From positions 83,454 through 102,842 of the forward strand of contig DJFE01000021.1 in NCBI GenBank assembly GCA_002432025.1: DNA of 19,389 nt. The letters are read 5' to 3'. The notes beneath the pieces were generated by a model that worked only from the letters and a program-made list of their open reading frames with translations, ran no database searches and was not told the origin of the DNA. This stretch comes from Candidatus Avelusimicrobium stercoris. GTDB lineage: Bacteria; Elusimicrobiota; Elusimicrobia; Elusimicrobiales; Elusimicrobiaceae. Below are positions 1 to 6,676 of the stretch, in pieces; position 1 is the stretch's first letter; every line of letters begins with the position of its first letter. A program made the translations under genes and the position numbers.

Positions 1-8
1 GAGAAAAA

Positions 9-779
9 ATGAAAGGATTTAGTGATGTTTTATTGTCATTGTTGTCATTCCAGGGCCCGCATACAAGCGGGAACCTGGAATCCAGAAATAAAATAAGGAG
101 TTTTTCTAATAAACAGACTGGATCCCAGGTCCACGCCTGGGATGACAACTACAACAACAGATCCCGGATAAAGACCTCCCGGGATGACGACAAAAGATGT
201 ATTTTTTATTGTTGCCGTTTCGTTGGTTTGCAACATTACAAAAACAATGCGGCTTCTCTAATCAAAAGAGAGCGGAAAATCGGCGGCCCGCTAGGGTGCC
301 GCCTGCAAGGCACGGCAACGTCAGGTTTTACCCTTATTGAATTGTTGGTAGTTGTTCTCATTATTGGTGTTTTGTCGGCTGTTGCGTTGCCACAATACAA
401 CAAAGCCGTAGAAAAAAGCCGCGCCACGGAGGCCTTAACTATGATTCGGGCGGCTATTCAGGCCGAAGAAGCCTATTACTTGGCAAATGGCGAATATACC
501 GACGATATGGAGGCCTTGGATATCTCTATTCCAAGTACCGATAATTTTTATTTAGAATCCTTGGCCGATGGGGATGAGGACGATTCCCGAATACAAATTT
601 ATAACGAAAGAACAGGTATGCGTTCTTGGTGGATATATTATTATAAAAATAAGACTTTAAATTGTCAGGTGGAAAAAGAGGAGCCCAGCGGTTCTTTGGC
701 AAGAAGTGTTTGTAAATCTTTTTCCAGTAAAGAAGTAACTTGTTTGGAGCCTGAATACGATTGTTATGTGATGAACTGA
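9..779 (+). CDS. Type IV pilin-like (pseudopilin) protein with an aberrant long leader
   Basis: The class III signal is clear: G106 followed by FTLIELLVVVLIIG, with the conserved Glu at +5, a hydrophobic N-terminal helix and then an amphipathic helix. Cleavage by prepilin peptidase after G106 would give a mature subunit of about 150 residues with a Cys-containing C-terminal part, as in major and minor pilins. The odd part is the leader. The only in-frame ATG is at 9, preceded by GAG at 1-3 with good Shine-Dalgarno spacing, and it reads MKGF, a typical pilin beginning. About 300 bp of hairpin repeats then lie in frame before the real GFTLIE motif. A TTG at 228 is the other candidate start but has no ribosome site. 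The mature domain is certain; the start and whether the long leader is processed are not. A terminator follows directly. Confidence 0.8.
   Translation: MKGFSDVLLSLLSFQGPHTSGNLESRNKIRSFSNKQTGSQVHAWDDNYNNRSRIKTSRDDDKRCIFYCCRFVGLQHYKNNAASLIKRERKIGGPLGCRLQGTATSGFTLIELLVVVLIIGVLSAVALPQYNKAVEKSRATEALTMIRAAIQAEEAYYLANGEYTDDMEALDISIPSTDNFYLESLADGDEDDSRIQIYNERTGMRSWWIYYYKNKTLNCQVEKEEPSGSLARSVCKSFSSKEVTCLEPEYDCYVMN
41..190. repeat. Three tandem hairpin-forming dispersed repeats inside the pilin leader
   Basis: Three short dyads lie head to tail. ATTCCAGG (47-54) pairs with CCTGGAAT (74-81), with an inner CCGC/GCGG pair. ATCCCAGG (122-129) pairs with CCTGGGAT (136-143). ATCCCGG (161-167) pairs with CCGGGAT (179-185). 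Their edges share GTCAT/ATGAC-type ends, as in small dispersed palindromic elements. The third unit recurs inverted at the right end of the window. They sit in an open reading frame but their composition looks intergenic. Confidence 0.75.
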
Positions 780-782
780 TAT

Positions 783-811
783 AAAAAGCCCCGCGGATTG
801 CGGGGCTTTTT
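783..811. terminator. Bidirectional rho-independent terminator
   Basis: A GC-rich stem (AAAAGCCCCGC with GCGGGGCTTTT) has a 5-nt loop, with A-run and T-run on either side. It lies between the convergent pilin (+) and ACT-protein (-) genes and can serve both. Confidence 0.9.
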
Positions 812-839
812 CATAAGCAAATTTCCTATTCAAATTTTC

Positions 840-1250
840 TTATTCAAATATGCCGGAACTTTCCAGCGCGTTGAGGGCTTTTGTAATGTCGTTTATCACC
901 ACAATCCAGCGGCTGTTGGGGCCCGCTCCGGCGGTACCATAAATAGTAGTGATATTAATGCCGTGGCCGGAGAGTACCGCGCCGATATCTCGCAAGAGTC
1001 CTACGCGGTTGACGGTGTCTATGCAAATAGCGTCCGTCTTTACGCTGGTAAAACCCGCCTTCGTCAGCGCGTGGCTGATTTCCTGGTCATATTTTACCAC
1101 CAGGCGGACGACGGCCGCATCGTAGCGGACGTCCTGCGAAATAGCGATTACGTCCACATTTTCGCGCACGAATAATTCGGCAAAATTTTTGAGCGCACCC
1201 GGTTCATTTATCAGGAAGACGCTGTACTGTTTCACTACGTTGATAGACAT
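840..1250 (-). CDS. Tandem ACT-domain, amino-acid-binding protein
   Basis: The 136 residues form two ACT domains with no catalytic domain. The first has the NEPGAL turn at residues 15-20, the second NRVGLL at 81-86; each is followed by the helix and strand pattern of ACT folds. Proteins of this size and layout belong to the stand-alone ACT family (COG4747-like), thought to bind amino acids and regulate other enzymes; the ligand cannot be read from sequence. The start ATG has AAGGGG five bases upstream. It is monocistronic, with its own promoter and a shared terminator downstream. The window also holds an aspartate kinase lacking its ACT domains, but the two genes are 4.5 kb apart and a partnership is only speculation. 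Confidence 0.85.
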   Translation of the reverse strand: MSINVVKQYSVFLINEPGALKNFAELFVRENVDVIAISQDVRYDAAVVRLVVKYDQEISHALTKAGFTSVKTDAICIDTVNRVGLLRDIGAVLSGHGINITTIYGTAGAGPNSRWIVVINDITKALNALESSGIFE

Positions 1251-1282
1251 AAAAACCCCTTATAAATAAAACCCTATTTAAA

Positions 1283-1311
1283 ATTATATCACACCCCTGC
1301 CGCTGATACAA
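1283..1311 (-). promoter_or_regulatory. Sigma-70-type promoter of the ACT-protein gene
   Basis: On the minus strand, TTGTAT (1311-1306) and TATAAT (1288-1283) are 17 bp apart, and a TG one base before the -10 makes it an extended -10. The expected transcript start near 1277-1276 leaves a leader of about 26 nt with an AAGGGG ribosome site. Confidence 0.7.
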
Positions 1312-1312
1312 C

Positions 1313-1344
1313 AAAAAAGGACCGCTTTTTGGCGGTCCTTTTCA
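1313..1344 (-). terminator. Rho-independent terminator of the nuclease/suhB operon
   Basis: Read on the minus strand, GAAAAGGACCGCC pairs with GCGGTCC followed by six T. It lies 15 bp past the stop of the inositol-monophosphatase-family gene. Confidence 0.88.
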
Positions 1345-1358
1345 AAAGTGTTTAACTC

Positions 1359-2144
1359 TTATTTTTCAGTCTCTTTAATAATTTTGAGCATTTGCGCGTG
1401 AATTTTGCCGTTAGAGGCCAAAATCGTGTGCCCAAAGTCTTTTATTTTTTTGTATTTTTTGCCGGAATAATCCGTAACCTTTCCGCCTGCTTCTTGCAGG
1501 ATAAGCACGCCCGCGCTGACGTCCCACGGGTTCAAATTGTCTTCCCAATAGCCGTCCAAACGCCCGGCGGCCAGCCAGCACAAGTCCAGCGCGGCGGAGC
1601 CCAAGCGGCGCACATCGTGGCAGGAGTTTAAAAAGCGTCCAAAGCGGTTTAGCAACATCGGCAGCCGCGTAAAGCGGTCATACGGGAACCCTGTAACCAA
1701 TAAGGATTGCTCCAATTTAGCCGTTTTGGAAACGTGTATTCTTTTGCCGTTTAGCGTGGCGCCCTTGCCCTTTTGGGCCAAAAAGGTTTCGCCCGTGGCC
1801 GGGTTTACTACGCCGCCCAAAACGGGTTCATTTTTGTAGAAAAGCGCAATAGAGACGCTGCATTGCGGAAAAGTATGTGCAAAATTGGTGGTGCCGTCAA
1901 TCGGGTCAATCACCCAAGTGTAATCCGCCCCTGTGCTTTTTACACCGTTTTCCTCGGCTAAATAGTCGTGCTCGGGGAAATTCTTTTTAATCAGGGCCAA
2001 AACGGCCTTTTGGCTGGCAACATCTGCCTTGGTAACCAAGTTGGCCTTGCCCTTTAATTCGTAGCCCACCTTGCCAAAATTCTTGCGTACAATTTTAGCC
2101 GCGGTTTGTAAGCACTCTTGGAGTACGGCAAATTCTTTCTTCAT
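1359..2144 (-). CDS. suhB: Inositol monophosphatase family protein (SuhB-like)
   Basis: This 261-residue protein has the normal family length. It carries both signature blocks of Mg-dependent inositol monophosphatases: AEENG (E64-E65), which supplies a metal ligand; WVIDPIDGTTNF with D80, D83 and G84-T85; and NPWDVSAG with D208 near the C-terminus. The family removes phosphate from myo-inositol-1-phosphate or related sugar phosphates, and bacterial SuhB also acts in rRNA antitermination; the sequence does not separate these roles from NADP(H) or fructose-1,6-bisphosphatase activity. Its ATG overlaps the upstream nuclease stop in an ATGA junction, indicating translational coupling, and a terminator closes the operon. 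Confidence 0.93.
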   Translation of the reverse strand: MKKEFAVLQECLQTAAKIVRKNFGKVGYELKGKANLVTKADVASQKAVLALIKKNFPEHDYLAEENGVKSTGADYTWVIDPIDGTTNFAHTFPQCSVSIALFYKNEPVLGGVVNPATGETFLAQKGKGATLNGKRIHVSKTAKLEQSLLVTGFPYDRFTRLPMLLNRFGRFLNSCHDVRRLGSAALDLCWLAAGRLDGYWEDNLNPWDVSAGVLILQEAGGKVTDYSGKKYKKIKDFGHTILASNGKIHAQMLKIIKETEK

Positions 2145-3631
2145 TTTTTCAGATCCAGTACGTCGGCTTCCTTTAATTTGTTTTCAAGGATGAGCATTGC
2201 TTTGCAGTCGTCCTCGTTGTACATCAATACCTTGTTGAGCAAATCTTGGTTGCCGGTTTTCAGCCAGTTGGTAAAATAGACCATACTGTCCATTGCGCCG
2301 CAGTCGTCCTGCCGCCAGTTAAAGCCAAAGGCGGGCGCAGCCGCTTTGAGCGAAAAACTGGGCGCGGGCAAGTAGAACTGCTTATTGACGGAAACCTTTA
2401 AGTCGTAGCAAATGGAGCAAAGCGCCTTTAATTTGGCTTCGTCTTTCGGGTTTTTCCCGGCCAGATTCTTCATCTTTTTTACTTCGTATTCCGTCCAATG
2501 GTAGAGGGCGGTGTCAGAAAAGTCCTTGATATAATCGTAGAACTGTTCAAAGATTTTAATTTCTTCTTCCGGCGTTTTGGCCACAAAACTGACGTATTTG
2601 TCTTCTTCTTTGTCCCAAATGCCGATTAAATAGACAAAAGACACGTTGTCCTTGGTGAAGGTTTCTGTGGCTTCAAAATCAAAATACAAATTGTATTTTT
2701 TTACGGGTGGCGGAAAGTGTCCCGCTTCGCGCAGTACGGGCTTGTTGTACAGATACGCCAAGGAATTGTAATAAGAGTCTGTGGCGTGCGGCTCTTCCAA
2801 AATGCCCCGTAATTTTTCCAACCCGGCGTGCGCCACATCGTCAGTAGTGAACATCCCATTTATTTTAAGGCATTGGCGCATTTCGGTATTTAGGCCGGGA
2901 AGCATTAATAAATCCTTGCTTTGGGCTACTACCTTGTTGGCGTAAACGCGCCACGGCGCGCTGGCAGCCTTAGGCGGCTTGTGTGCTTCCGGGCGGGCCT
3001 TGCCGTCGCGGATACTGCGCCAATAGGCCAGTTCCCGAGCCAAGCGGTCGCAATGGTCGGCGTAGCAGACGTCAACCGTGCGGTCGCGCAAAAAGACGCG
3101 CGTATTGGCGGGCGTATATTTTTGTGCGCAGCCCAGCATACGGTTGAGCAAACACACCTGTAAGGCGTAATGTTCCTTTAAATCGTGCGCCCGCTTAAAT
3201 TGAAAAATGTGATAATGATAGTTGCCCCACGCGCTGGGCGCGTCATTGGAGCGGACGAGTAAATTCACGCTGCCATAGGTGCTTTCAGGCAGGTTCCACA
3301 GCAGGGCATTGGCAATCGCGCTTTCGCCCTTTGCCATAGCGGCCAAGGTATTTTTAAAGCGTTCGCTTTCCGTTTCGCCCGTGATAAACACCACGCCCGG
3401 GAATTCCTGCTTAATCCAATGGTCGCGGACGGTGCGGTCCGTGCGGATTTTTAAATTTTCGTAGCGGTTCGTTTCCGGGACGGCTTCTTCTTTGGGTGCG
3501 TGAAAAAAGCACCAAATGCTAAAAGGGTCTTCCAGCAAGGAAAACATCTTGGAAGCATTAAAATCCTGTTTCCCGGGCACGCGGCCTGCGGAAAGGGTGT
3601 TAAAAAGGGTTTGCAACTCGTTCTCTGTCAT
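2141..3631 (-). CDS. TM0106/YprB-type RecB-like and RNase H-like nuclease-domain protein
   Basis: The C-terminal half (about residues 313-485) is an RNase H-like 3'-5' exonuclease fold of the YprB type: DFE motif at D318-E320, YHWTEYE at 377-383 and NEDDC at 472-476 giving the last acidic residues. The N-terminal half (about 25-180) resembles the RecB/Cas4-like PD-(D/E)XK part of the TM0106 family, with D130, K146 and Q158 in place. However, the expected acidic residue before K146 is Q144, so that nuclease site may be dead. Between them lies a segment with an LPGLNTEMRQCLKINGM helix-hairpin-like stretch. The substrate is unknown; family members are usually annotated as putative nucleases. It is first gene of an operon with the suhB-like gene and is transcribed from a promoter very close to its ATG. 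Confidence 0.8.
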   Translation of the reverse strand: MTENELQTLFNTLSAGRVPGKQDFNASKMFSLLEDPFSIWCFFHAPKEEAVPETNRYENLKIRTDRTVRDHWIKQEFPGVVFITGETESERFKNTLAAMAKGESAIANALLWNLPESTYGSVNLLVRSNDAPSAWGNYHYHIFQFKRAHDLKEHYALQVCLLNRMLGCAQKYTPANTRVFLRDRTVDVCYADHCDRLARELAYWRSIRDGKARPEAHKPPKAASAPWRVYANKVVAQSKDLLMLPGLNTEMRQCLKINGMFTTDDVAHAGLEKLRGILEEPHATDSYYNSLAYLYNKPVLREAGHFPPPVKKYNLYFDFEATETFTKDNVSFVYLIGIWDKEEDKYVSFVAKTPEEEIKIFEQFYDYIKDFSDTALYHWTEYEVKKMKNLAGKNPKDEAKLKALCSICYDLKVSVNKQFYLPAPSFSLKAAAPAFGFNWRQDDCGAMDSMVYFTNWLKTGNQDLLNKVLMYNEDDCKAMLILENKLKEADVLDLKK

Positions 3632-3640
3632 TATATATGT

Positions 3641-3646
3641 ATTCTA
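3641..3646 (-). promoter_or_regulatory. -10 box of the nuclease/suhB operon, near-leaderless
   Basis: The minus strand shows TAGAAT nine bases before the ATG (3631-3629). The usual -10 to start spacing would put transcription within 2-3 nt of the ATG. No Shine-Dalgarno sequence is visible and the -35 region is weak. Confidence 0.45.
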
Positions 3647-3684
3647 TCTTTTTTAGAGGGGGAATAAAACCGCTTTTTGGCAAC

Positions 3685-3714
3685 TTGCCAGCGGGGGGGC
3701 TTATTTGCTACCAT
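3685..3714 (+). promoter_or_regulatory. Promoter of the EIIA-type gene
   Basis: TTGCCA (3685-3690) is followed after 18 bp by TACCAT (3709-3714), with TG upstream forming an extended -10. The expected start near 3720 leaves a leader of about 8 nt without a ribosome site. It diverges from the nuclease promoter. Confidence 0.5.
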
Positions 3715-3728
3715 AAAAACCTAGAATT

Positions 3729-4202
3729 ATGGCTTTAAAAGAACAAACAAAAATGAACTTGGGCAGCCTGATTTCGGCGCAAAATGTGCTGGTGGCGCCC
3801 GAAGGGTTAAATAAAGAGGGCTTAATTGAAACCTTGGTGCGTATGGCCTGCCGGAAGAATCCGCGCCTGAACCCGCCTGAGGTAACAGCCCAAGTGTTGG
3901 AGCGCGAAAAAGGTATCAGCACCACCCTGGATACGGGCTTGGCTATTCCGCACGCCCGCGTGGAGGAACTGGACGATTTTTCCGCCGCGCTTGCCGTATT
4001 GCCCGCCCCGGTGTTGGATGAACACCATAATAATTTGCCTATCCGCGTGATGTTTTTGTTTTTATCGCCCGCCAAGCCGGCTTTCTTTCAAAAGCACTTG
4101 CAGGTATTGGCCGCTTTGGCTGAAACCTTCCGCCCCGATTTTATCCAAGAACTCCTTACCTTAAAAGACCCGCAGGCTGTGGCCGAACGGTTATCCCGCT
4201 GA
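3729..4202 (+). CDS. PTS EIIA type-2 domain protein (PtsN/fructose-family EIIA)
   Basis: The 157 residues are one EIIA domain of the mannitol/fructose/nitrogen class. The phosphorylatable His is H75 in GLAIPHARV, preceded by REKGISTTLDTG, the usual approach to the active site; the C-terminal part (RVMFLFLSPAKPAFFQKHLQVL) matches the family's core strand and helix. It would accept phosphate from HPr or NPr in the cytoplasm. With no EIIB or EIIC gene beside it, a regulatory role like PtsN is more likely than sugar uptake, but this is inference. The start lacks a Shine-Dalgarno site and lies about 8 nt after a predicted transcript start. def follows 40 bp later with its own -10 box. Confidence 0.85.
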   Translation: MALKEQTKMNLGSLISAQNVLVAPEGLNKEGLIETLVRMACRKNPRLNPPEVTAQVLEREKGISTTLDTGLAIPHARVEELDDFSAALAVLPAPVLDEHHNNLPIRVMFLFLSPAKPAFFQKHLQVLAALAETFRPDFIQELLTLKDPQAVAERLSR

Positions 4203-4227
4203 CGGGGCTTCCGACCGCGCCCAATTA

Positions 4228-4236
4228 TGCTAGAAT
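4228..4236 (+). promoter_or_regulatory. Extended -10 box of def, spaced for a leaderless mRNA
   Basis: TG at 4228-4229 and TAGAAT at 4231-4236 form an extended -10. With the hexamer at -12 to -7, +1 falls on 4243, the A of the def ATG. No Shine-Dalgarno sequence is present. Confidence 0.6.
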
Positions 4237-4242
4237 AAATTT

Positions 4243-4767
4243 ATGGCAATATTGCGTGTAACAAAATACGGCGAGGACATCCTGCGCCAAAAATTGAAAC
4301 CTGTTGATTTTAAAGCGTTGCAGCCGCAACTGCCCCAACTGCTAAAAGATATGGAGGAAACTTGTTTGGCGGTTAAGGGCGTTGGTTTGGCGGCCAACCA
4401 AATTGGGCTGGATTACCGTTTGGCGGTAATTTTAATCCCCGAAAGTGATAAAGAAAACGCCCCTTTAAAAAGATATGTAATTATTAACCCCGAAATTCTT
4501 TCTATGCGGGGGGAAAAGTTGGAGGAAGAGGGGTGCCTTTCTCTGCCCGGTTTGTGGGCGGAGGTAAAGCGTGCGACGGACGTAACTTTAAAATACACCG
4601 ACGAAAACGGGGTAGAACAAGTCAAGCGCGCCCGCGGGCTGCTGGCCAAGGCGTTCCAACACGAAGTGGACCACTTGGACGGCAAATTGTTTATTGATTT
4701 GGTGGACCCGGTATTAAAGCCGGAACTTAAAAAAGCAATTAAAAAATTACGCAAAAATTGGAACTAA
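4243..4767 (+). CDS. def: Peptide deformylase
   Basis: Def removes the formyl group from the N-terminal Met of nascent proteins at the ribosome. All three family motifs are present in order: GVGLAANQIG (residues 46-55), EGCLSLP with metal ligand C98, and QHEVDHLDG with ligands H140 and H144 and catalytic E141. The length of 174 residues is normal. In many bacteria def pairs with fmt; here no fmt follows, and the gene stands between a lone EIIA gene and convergent gpmA. The start is fixed by the conserved RVTKYGEDILRQ beginning and the adjacent -10 box. Confidence 0.96.
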   Translation: MAILRVTKYGEDILRQKLKPVDFKALQPQLPQLLKDMEETCLAVKGVGLAANQIGLDYRLAVILIPESDKENAPLKRYVIINPEILSMRGEKLEEEGCLSLPGLWAEVKRATDVTLKYTDENGVEQVKRARGLLAKAFQHEVDHLDGKLFIDLVDPVLKPELKKAIKKLRKNWN

Positions 4768-4786
4768 AAAATTGCTTTCAAATTAC

Positions 4787-4821
4787 AGTCCTGCGGACAA
4801 GTTTATCTTTTCCGCAGGACT
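4787..4821. terminator. Perfect 11-bp hairpin between convergent def and gpmA
   Basis: AGTCCTGCGGA (4787-4797) pairs exactly with TCCGCAGGACT (4811-4821) across a 13-nt loop. It lies between two converging genes, so it may stop transcription from both sides, but neither strand has a proper T-run right after the stem. It could also be a single copy of a palindromic repeat. Confidence 0.5.
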
Positions 4822-4874
4822 TGTGGTCATAAAACCATTTTTTACTTGGTGCCGAGCAAGTTGTTTTAAGTGTA

Positions 4875-5621
4875 TTACTTTGCCTTGCCTTGGTTGGCAA
4901 CGGCGGCCATTTTCTTTTTGATTTCTTCCGCGTCGCCCAAGAAATAATCCTTTTGCAGTTTTAAGTCATCCGAAAACTCAAACACATACGGTACTCCCGT
5001 CGGCAAATTGAGGCCGATAATGTCCGTGTCCGAAATGTTTTTAAGGTGTTTTACAATTCCGCGCAAACTGTTTCCGTGCGCCGCTACAATAATTTCGTTA
5101 GCCGTTTTTAAATGCGGGAAAATCACCTCGTTCCAATACGGCAAAATGCGGTTTACCGTGTCGCACAGGGCTTCGGTCAGCGGCAAATCCTTGGGGTTTA
5201 CGCCCGCATAGCGTTTGTCATTTTGCGGGGCGCGCGGGTCGTCCAAGGTTAAAGCGGGCGGGCGCACATCATAACTGCGCCGCCACAGTTTTACCTGTTC
5301 GTCGCCGTATTTTTTGGCGGTTTCGGCTTTGTTTAAGCCCTGCAAAGCGCCGTAGTGCTTTTCGTTTAAGCGCCACGTTTTTTCCACGGGCAGCCAATCT
5401 TGGTTGAGCACATCCAGCACGCAATTTAAGGTTTTTACCGCGCGTTTTAAATAAGAGGTATAAGCCGCATCAAAATAAAATCCGGCGTCCTTTAATAATT
5501 TTCCGGCGTTTAACGCCTCTTCCACCCCTTGGGGTGTTAAGTCCACATCCGTCCAACCCGTAAAGCGGTTTTCCAAATTCCACTGGCTCTGCCCGTGGCG
5601 TAAAAGTACAAGTCTTTTCAT
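4875..5621 (-). CDS. gpmA: 2,3-bisphosphoglycerate-dependent phosphoglycerate mutase
   Basis: GpmA interconverts 3- and 2-phosphoglycerate in glycolysis through a phosphohistidine. The catalytic RHGQSQWN motif begins at R8 with H9 as the phosphorylated residue, followed by FTGWTDVDLTPQG; RLNEKHYGALQG contains the acid Glu, and the second His is H182 in AAHGNSLRG. The 248-residue length and the C-terminal tail fit the dPGM family. A strong AGGAGG lies eight bases before the ATG, in contrast to the neighbouring genes. -10-like TATATA/TAATAT sequences lie at 5640-5648. It is monocistronic and convergent with def. Confidence 0.96.
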   Translation of the reverse strand: MKRLVLLRHGQSQWNLENRFTGWTDVDLTPQGVEEALNAGKLLKDAGFYFDAAYTSYLKRAVKTLNCVLDVLNQDWLPVEKTWRLNEKHYGALQGLNKAETAKKYGDEQVKLWRRSYDVRPPALTLDDPRAPQNDKRYAGVNPKDLPLTEALCDTVNRILPYWNEVIFPHLKTANEIIVAAHGNSLRGIVKHLKNISDTDIIGLNLPTGVPYVFEFSDDLKLQKDYFLGDAEEIKKKMAAVANQGKAK

Positions 5622-5690
5622 ACAAACCTCCTGTTTGTCTATATATTAGTTCTTTTTGCGGCAAGCGTAAAGCGGCTTTATGGGTTACTT

Positions 5691-5699
5691 TGGTATAAT
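5691..5699 (+). promoter_or_regulatory. Consensus extended -10 promoter of the aspartate kinase unit
   Basis: TG at 5691-5692 and TATAAT at 5694-5699 form a consensus extended -10; no good -35 is visible. Transcription would begin near 5706, leaving an 18-nt leader. An AGGGG stretch at 5706-5710 is too far from the ATG at 5724 for ideal ribosome binding. Confidence 0.65.
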
Positions 5700-5723
5700 G
5701 TTTGCAGGGGAATTTAAGTATTT

Positions 5724-6452
5724 ATGCAACCGATTTGTATTATGAAGTTTGGCGGCAACACATTAGCCAACAAACAAAAACTTTTAATGGCGGCGGACTT
5801 GATTAAAGCCCGCTACTCGGCCGGGTTTATTCCGGTGGTGGTGGCTTCCGCCAACGGCAATTTGACCGATGTGCTTTTGGACCACGCGTTTAGTATTACG
5901 CCTAACCCGGATAAGCGCGAGTTGGATATGCTGATTACCACCGGGGAGCGCGTGAGCGTGGCGCTTTTGTCTATTGCCTTGCGGGCCAAGGGGGTGCCGT
6001 CCGTCTCGCTGACGGGATCGCAAATCGGCCTTATTACTACTTGCACCCATACGGGCGCGGATATTTTAAAGTTAAAGGGCGACCGCTTATTGCACGAAAT
6101 TGAGGCCGGAAATGTTCCCATTGTGGCGGGTTTTCAGGGCATTGGCGAGAATAAGGAAATTACCACCTTAAAGCGCGGGGGGAGTGATGTGTCCGCTGTG
6201 TTTTTGGCGGCCCAATTAGGTGCGGACCACGTGGAAATGATTAAGGACGTGGACGGCGTTTATTCCGCAGACCCTAATAAGGACGTAAAGGCGCAAAAAT
6301 ACGAGGTGCTGGATTTTGACGAAATGTACAAACTGGCCTTAAACGGCGCGAGTGTGCTTCACCCGGATGCCGTGCGCCTGGCCAAGGAAAAGGGCGTAGA
6401 AATACGCATTGTCCACTATCAAACGGGCCAAACGGGCACGGTTATTAAATAG
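5724..6452 (+). CDS. Aspartate kinase, catalytic domain only (LysC-type without ACT domains)
   Basis: This is an amino-acid-kinase-fold protein of the aspartokinase group, which phosphorylates aspartate at the first step to lysine, threonine and methionine. Visible signatures are KFGGN at residues 8-12, ITTGERVS near 74-81, TTLKRGGSDVSAVFLAA in the middle and the KDVDGVYSADPN nucleotide-binding block. The sequence ends with SVLHPDAVRLAKEKGV and a short GQTGTVIK tail, exactly where ordinary enzymes continue into two ACT domains. At 242 residues it is about 160 short of a normal LysC, yet the kinase domain is complete and followed by a normal stop and a new gene, so it does not look broken. Feedback control would have to come from elsewhere or be absent. 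Confidence 0.85.
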   Translation: MQPICIMKFGGNTLANKQKLLMAADLIKARYSAGFIPVVVASANGNLTDVLLDHAFSITPNPDKRELDMLITTGERVSVALLSIALRAKGVPSVSLTGSQIGLITTCTHTGADILKLKGDRLLHEIEAGNVPIVAGFQGIGENKEITTLKRGGSDVSAVFLAAQLGADHVEMIKDVDGVYSADPNKDVKAQKYEVLDFDEMYKLALNGASVLHPDAVRLAKEKGVEIRIVHYQTGQTGTVIK

Positions 6453-6461
6453 GAGCAAAAA

Positions 6462-6635
6462 ATGCACTTAACTTTTAAATTTAACACTTTTGGAATTATT
6501 TCTTTTTTGGTGCTGTGTGGGCTGTTTTATTGGCTGTGCCCGGTGCCGGATAAGGCCTTTTGGCGCTACCTTATATATGGGGTGTTTGCGCTGGGGGCGT
6601 TTTTTGCCAGTTTTGTGATTGTCCGCCCAAAATAA
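6462..6635 (+). CDS. Small two-helix membrane protein (57 residues)
   Basis: The ATG at 6462 has AGGAG at 6451-6455, six bases upstream and overlapping the aspartate kinase stop, so it is probably co-translated with that gene. The product is 57 residues with two hydrophobic segments (about 10-26 and 36-54) separated by a short PVPDKAFWR turn, and ends with RPK. The layout suggests a small inner-membrane protein with both ends on the same side. I do not recognise a family. Confidence 0.7.
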   Translation: MHLTFKFNTFGIISFLVLCGLFYWLCPVPDKAFWRYLIYGVFALGAFFASFVIVRPK

Positions 6636-6660
6636 CGGGCGTATCAGAACCTTAAAAATA

Positions 6661-6669
6661 TGGTATTAT
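6661..6669 (+). promoter_or_regulatory. Extended -10 box spaced for a leaderless mRNA
   Basis: TG at 6661-6662 and TATTAT at 6664-6669 are followed by seven bases and then the ATG at 6677. The expected start of transcription is at or one base before the start codon. No Shine-Dalgarno sequence is seen. Confidence 0.55.
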
Positions 6670-6676
6670 AAAAACT

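Noticed and set aside
9..779. Pilin gene called as a plain pseudogene
   Set aside because: The frame is open from ATG to stop and the mature domain is intact, so only the leader is abnormal.
798..1175. Plus-strand open frame over the ACT-protein gene
   Set aside because: The minus strand gives two ACT domains with promoter, ribosome site and terminator; the plus-strand frame starts in the terminator.
3701..4075. Minus-strand open frame over the EIIA gene
   Set aside because: The plus strand encodes a clear EIIA domain with GLAIPHARV; the antisense translation is Ser-rich without family features.
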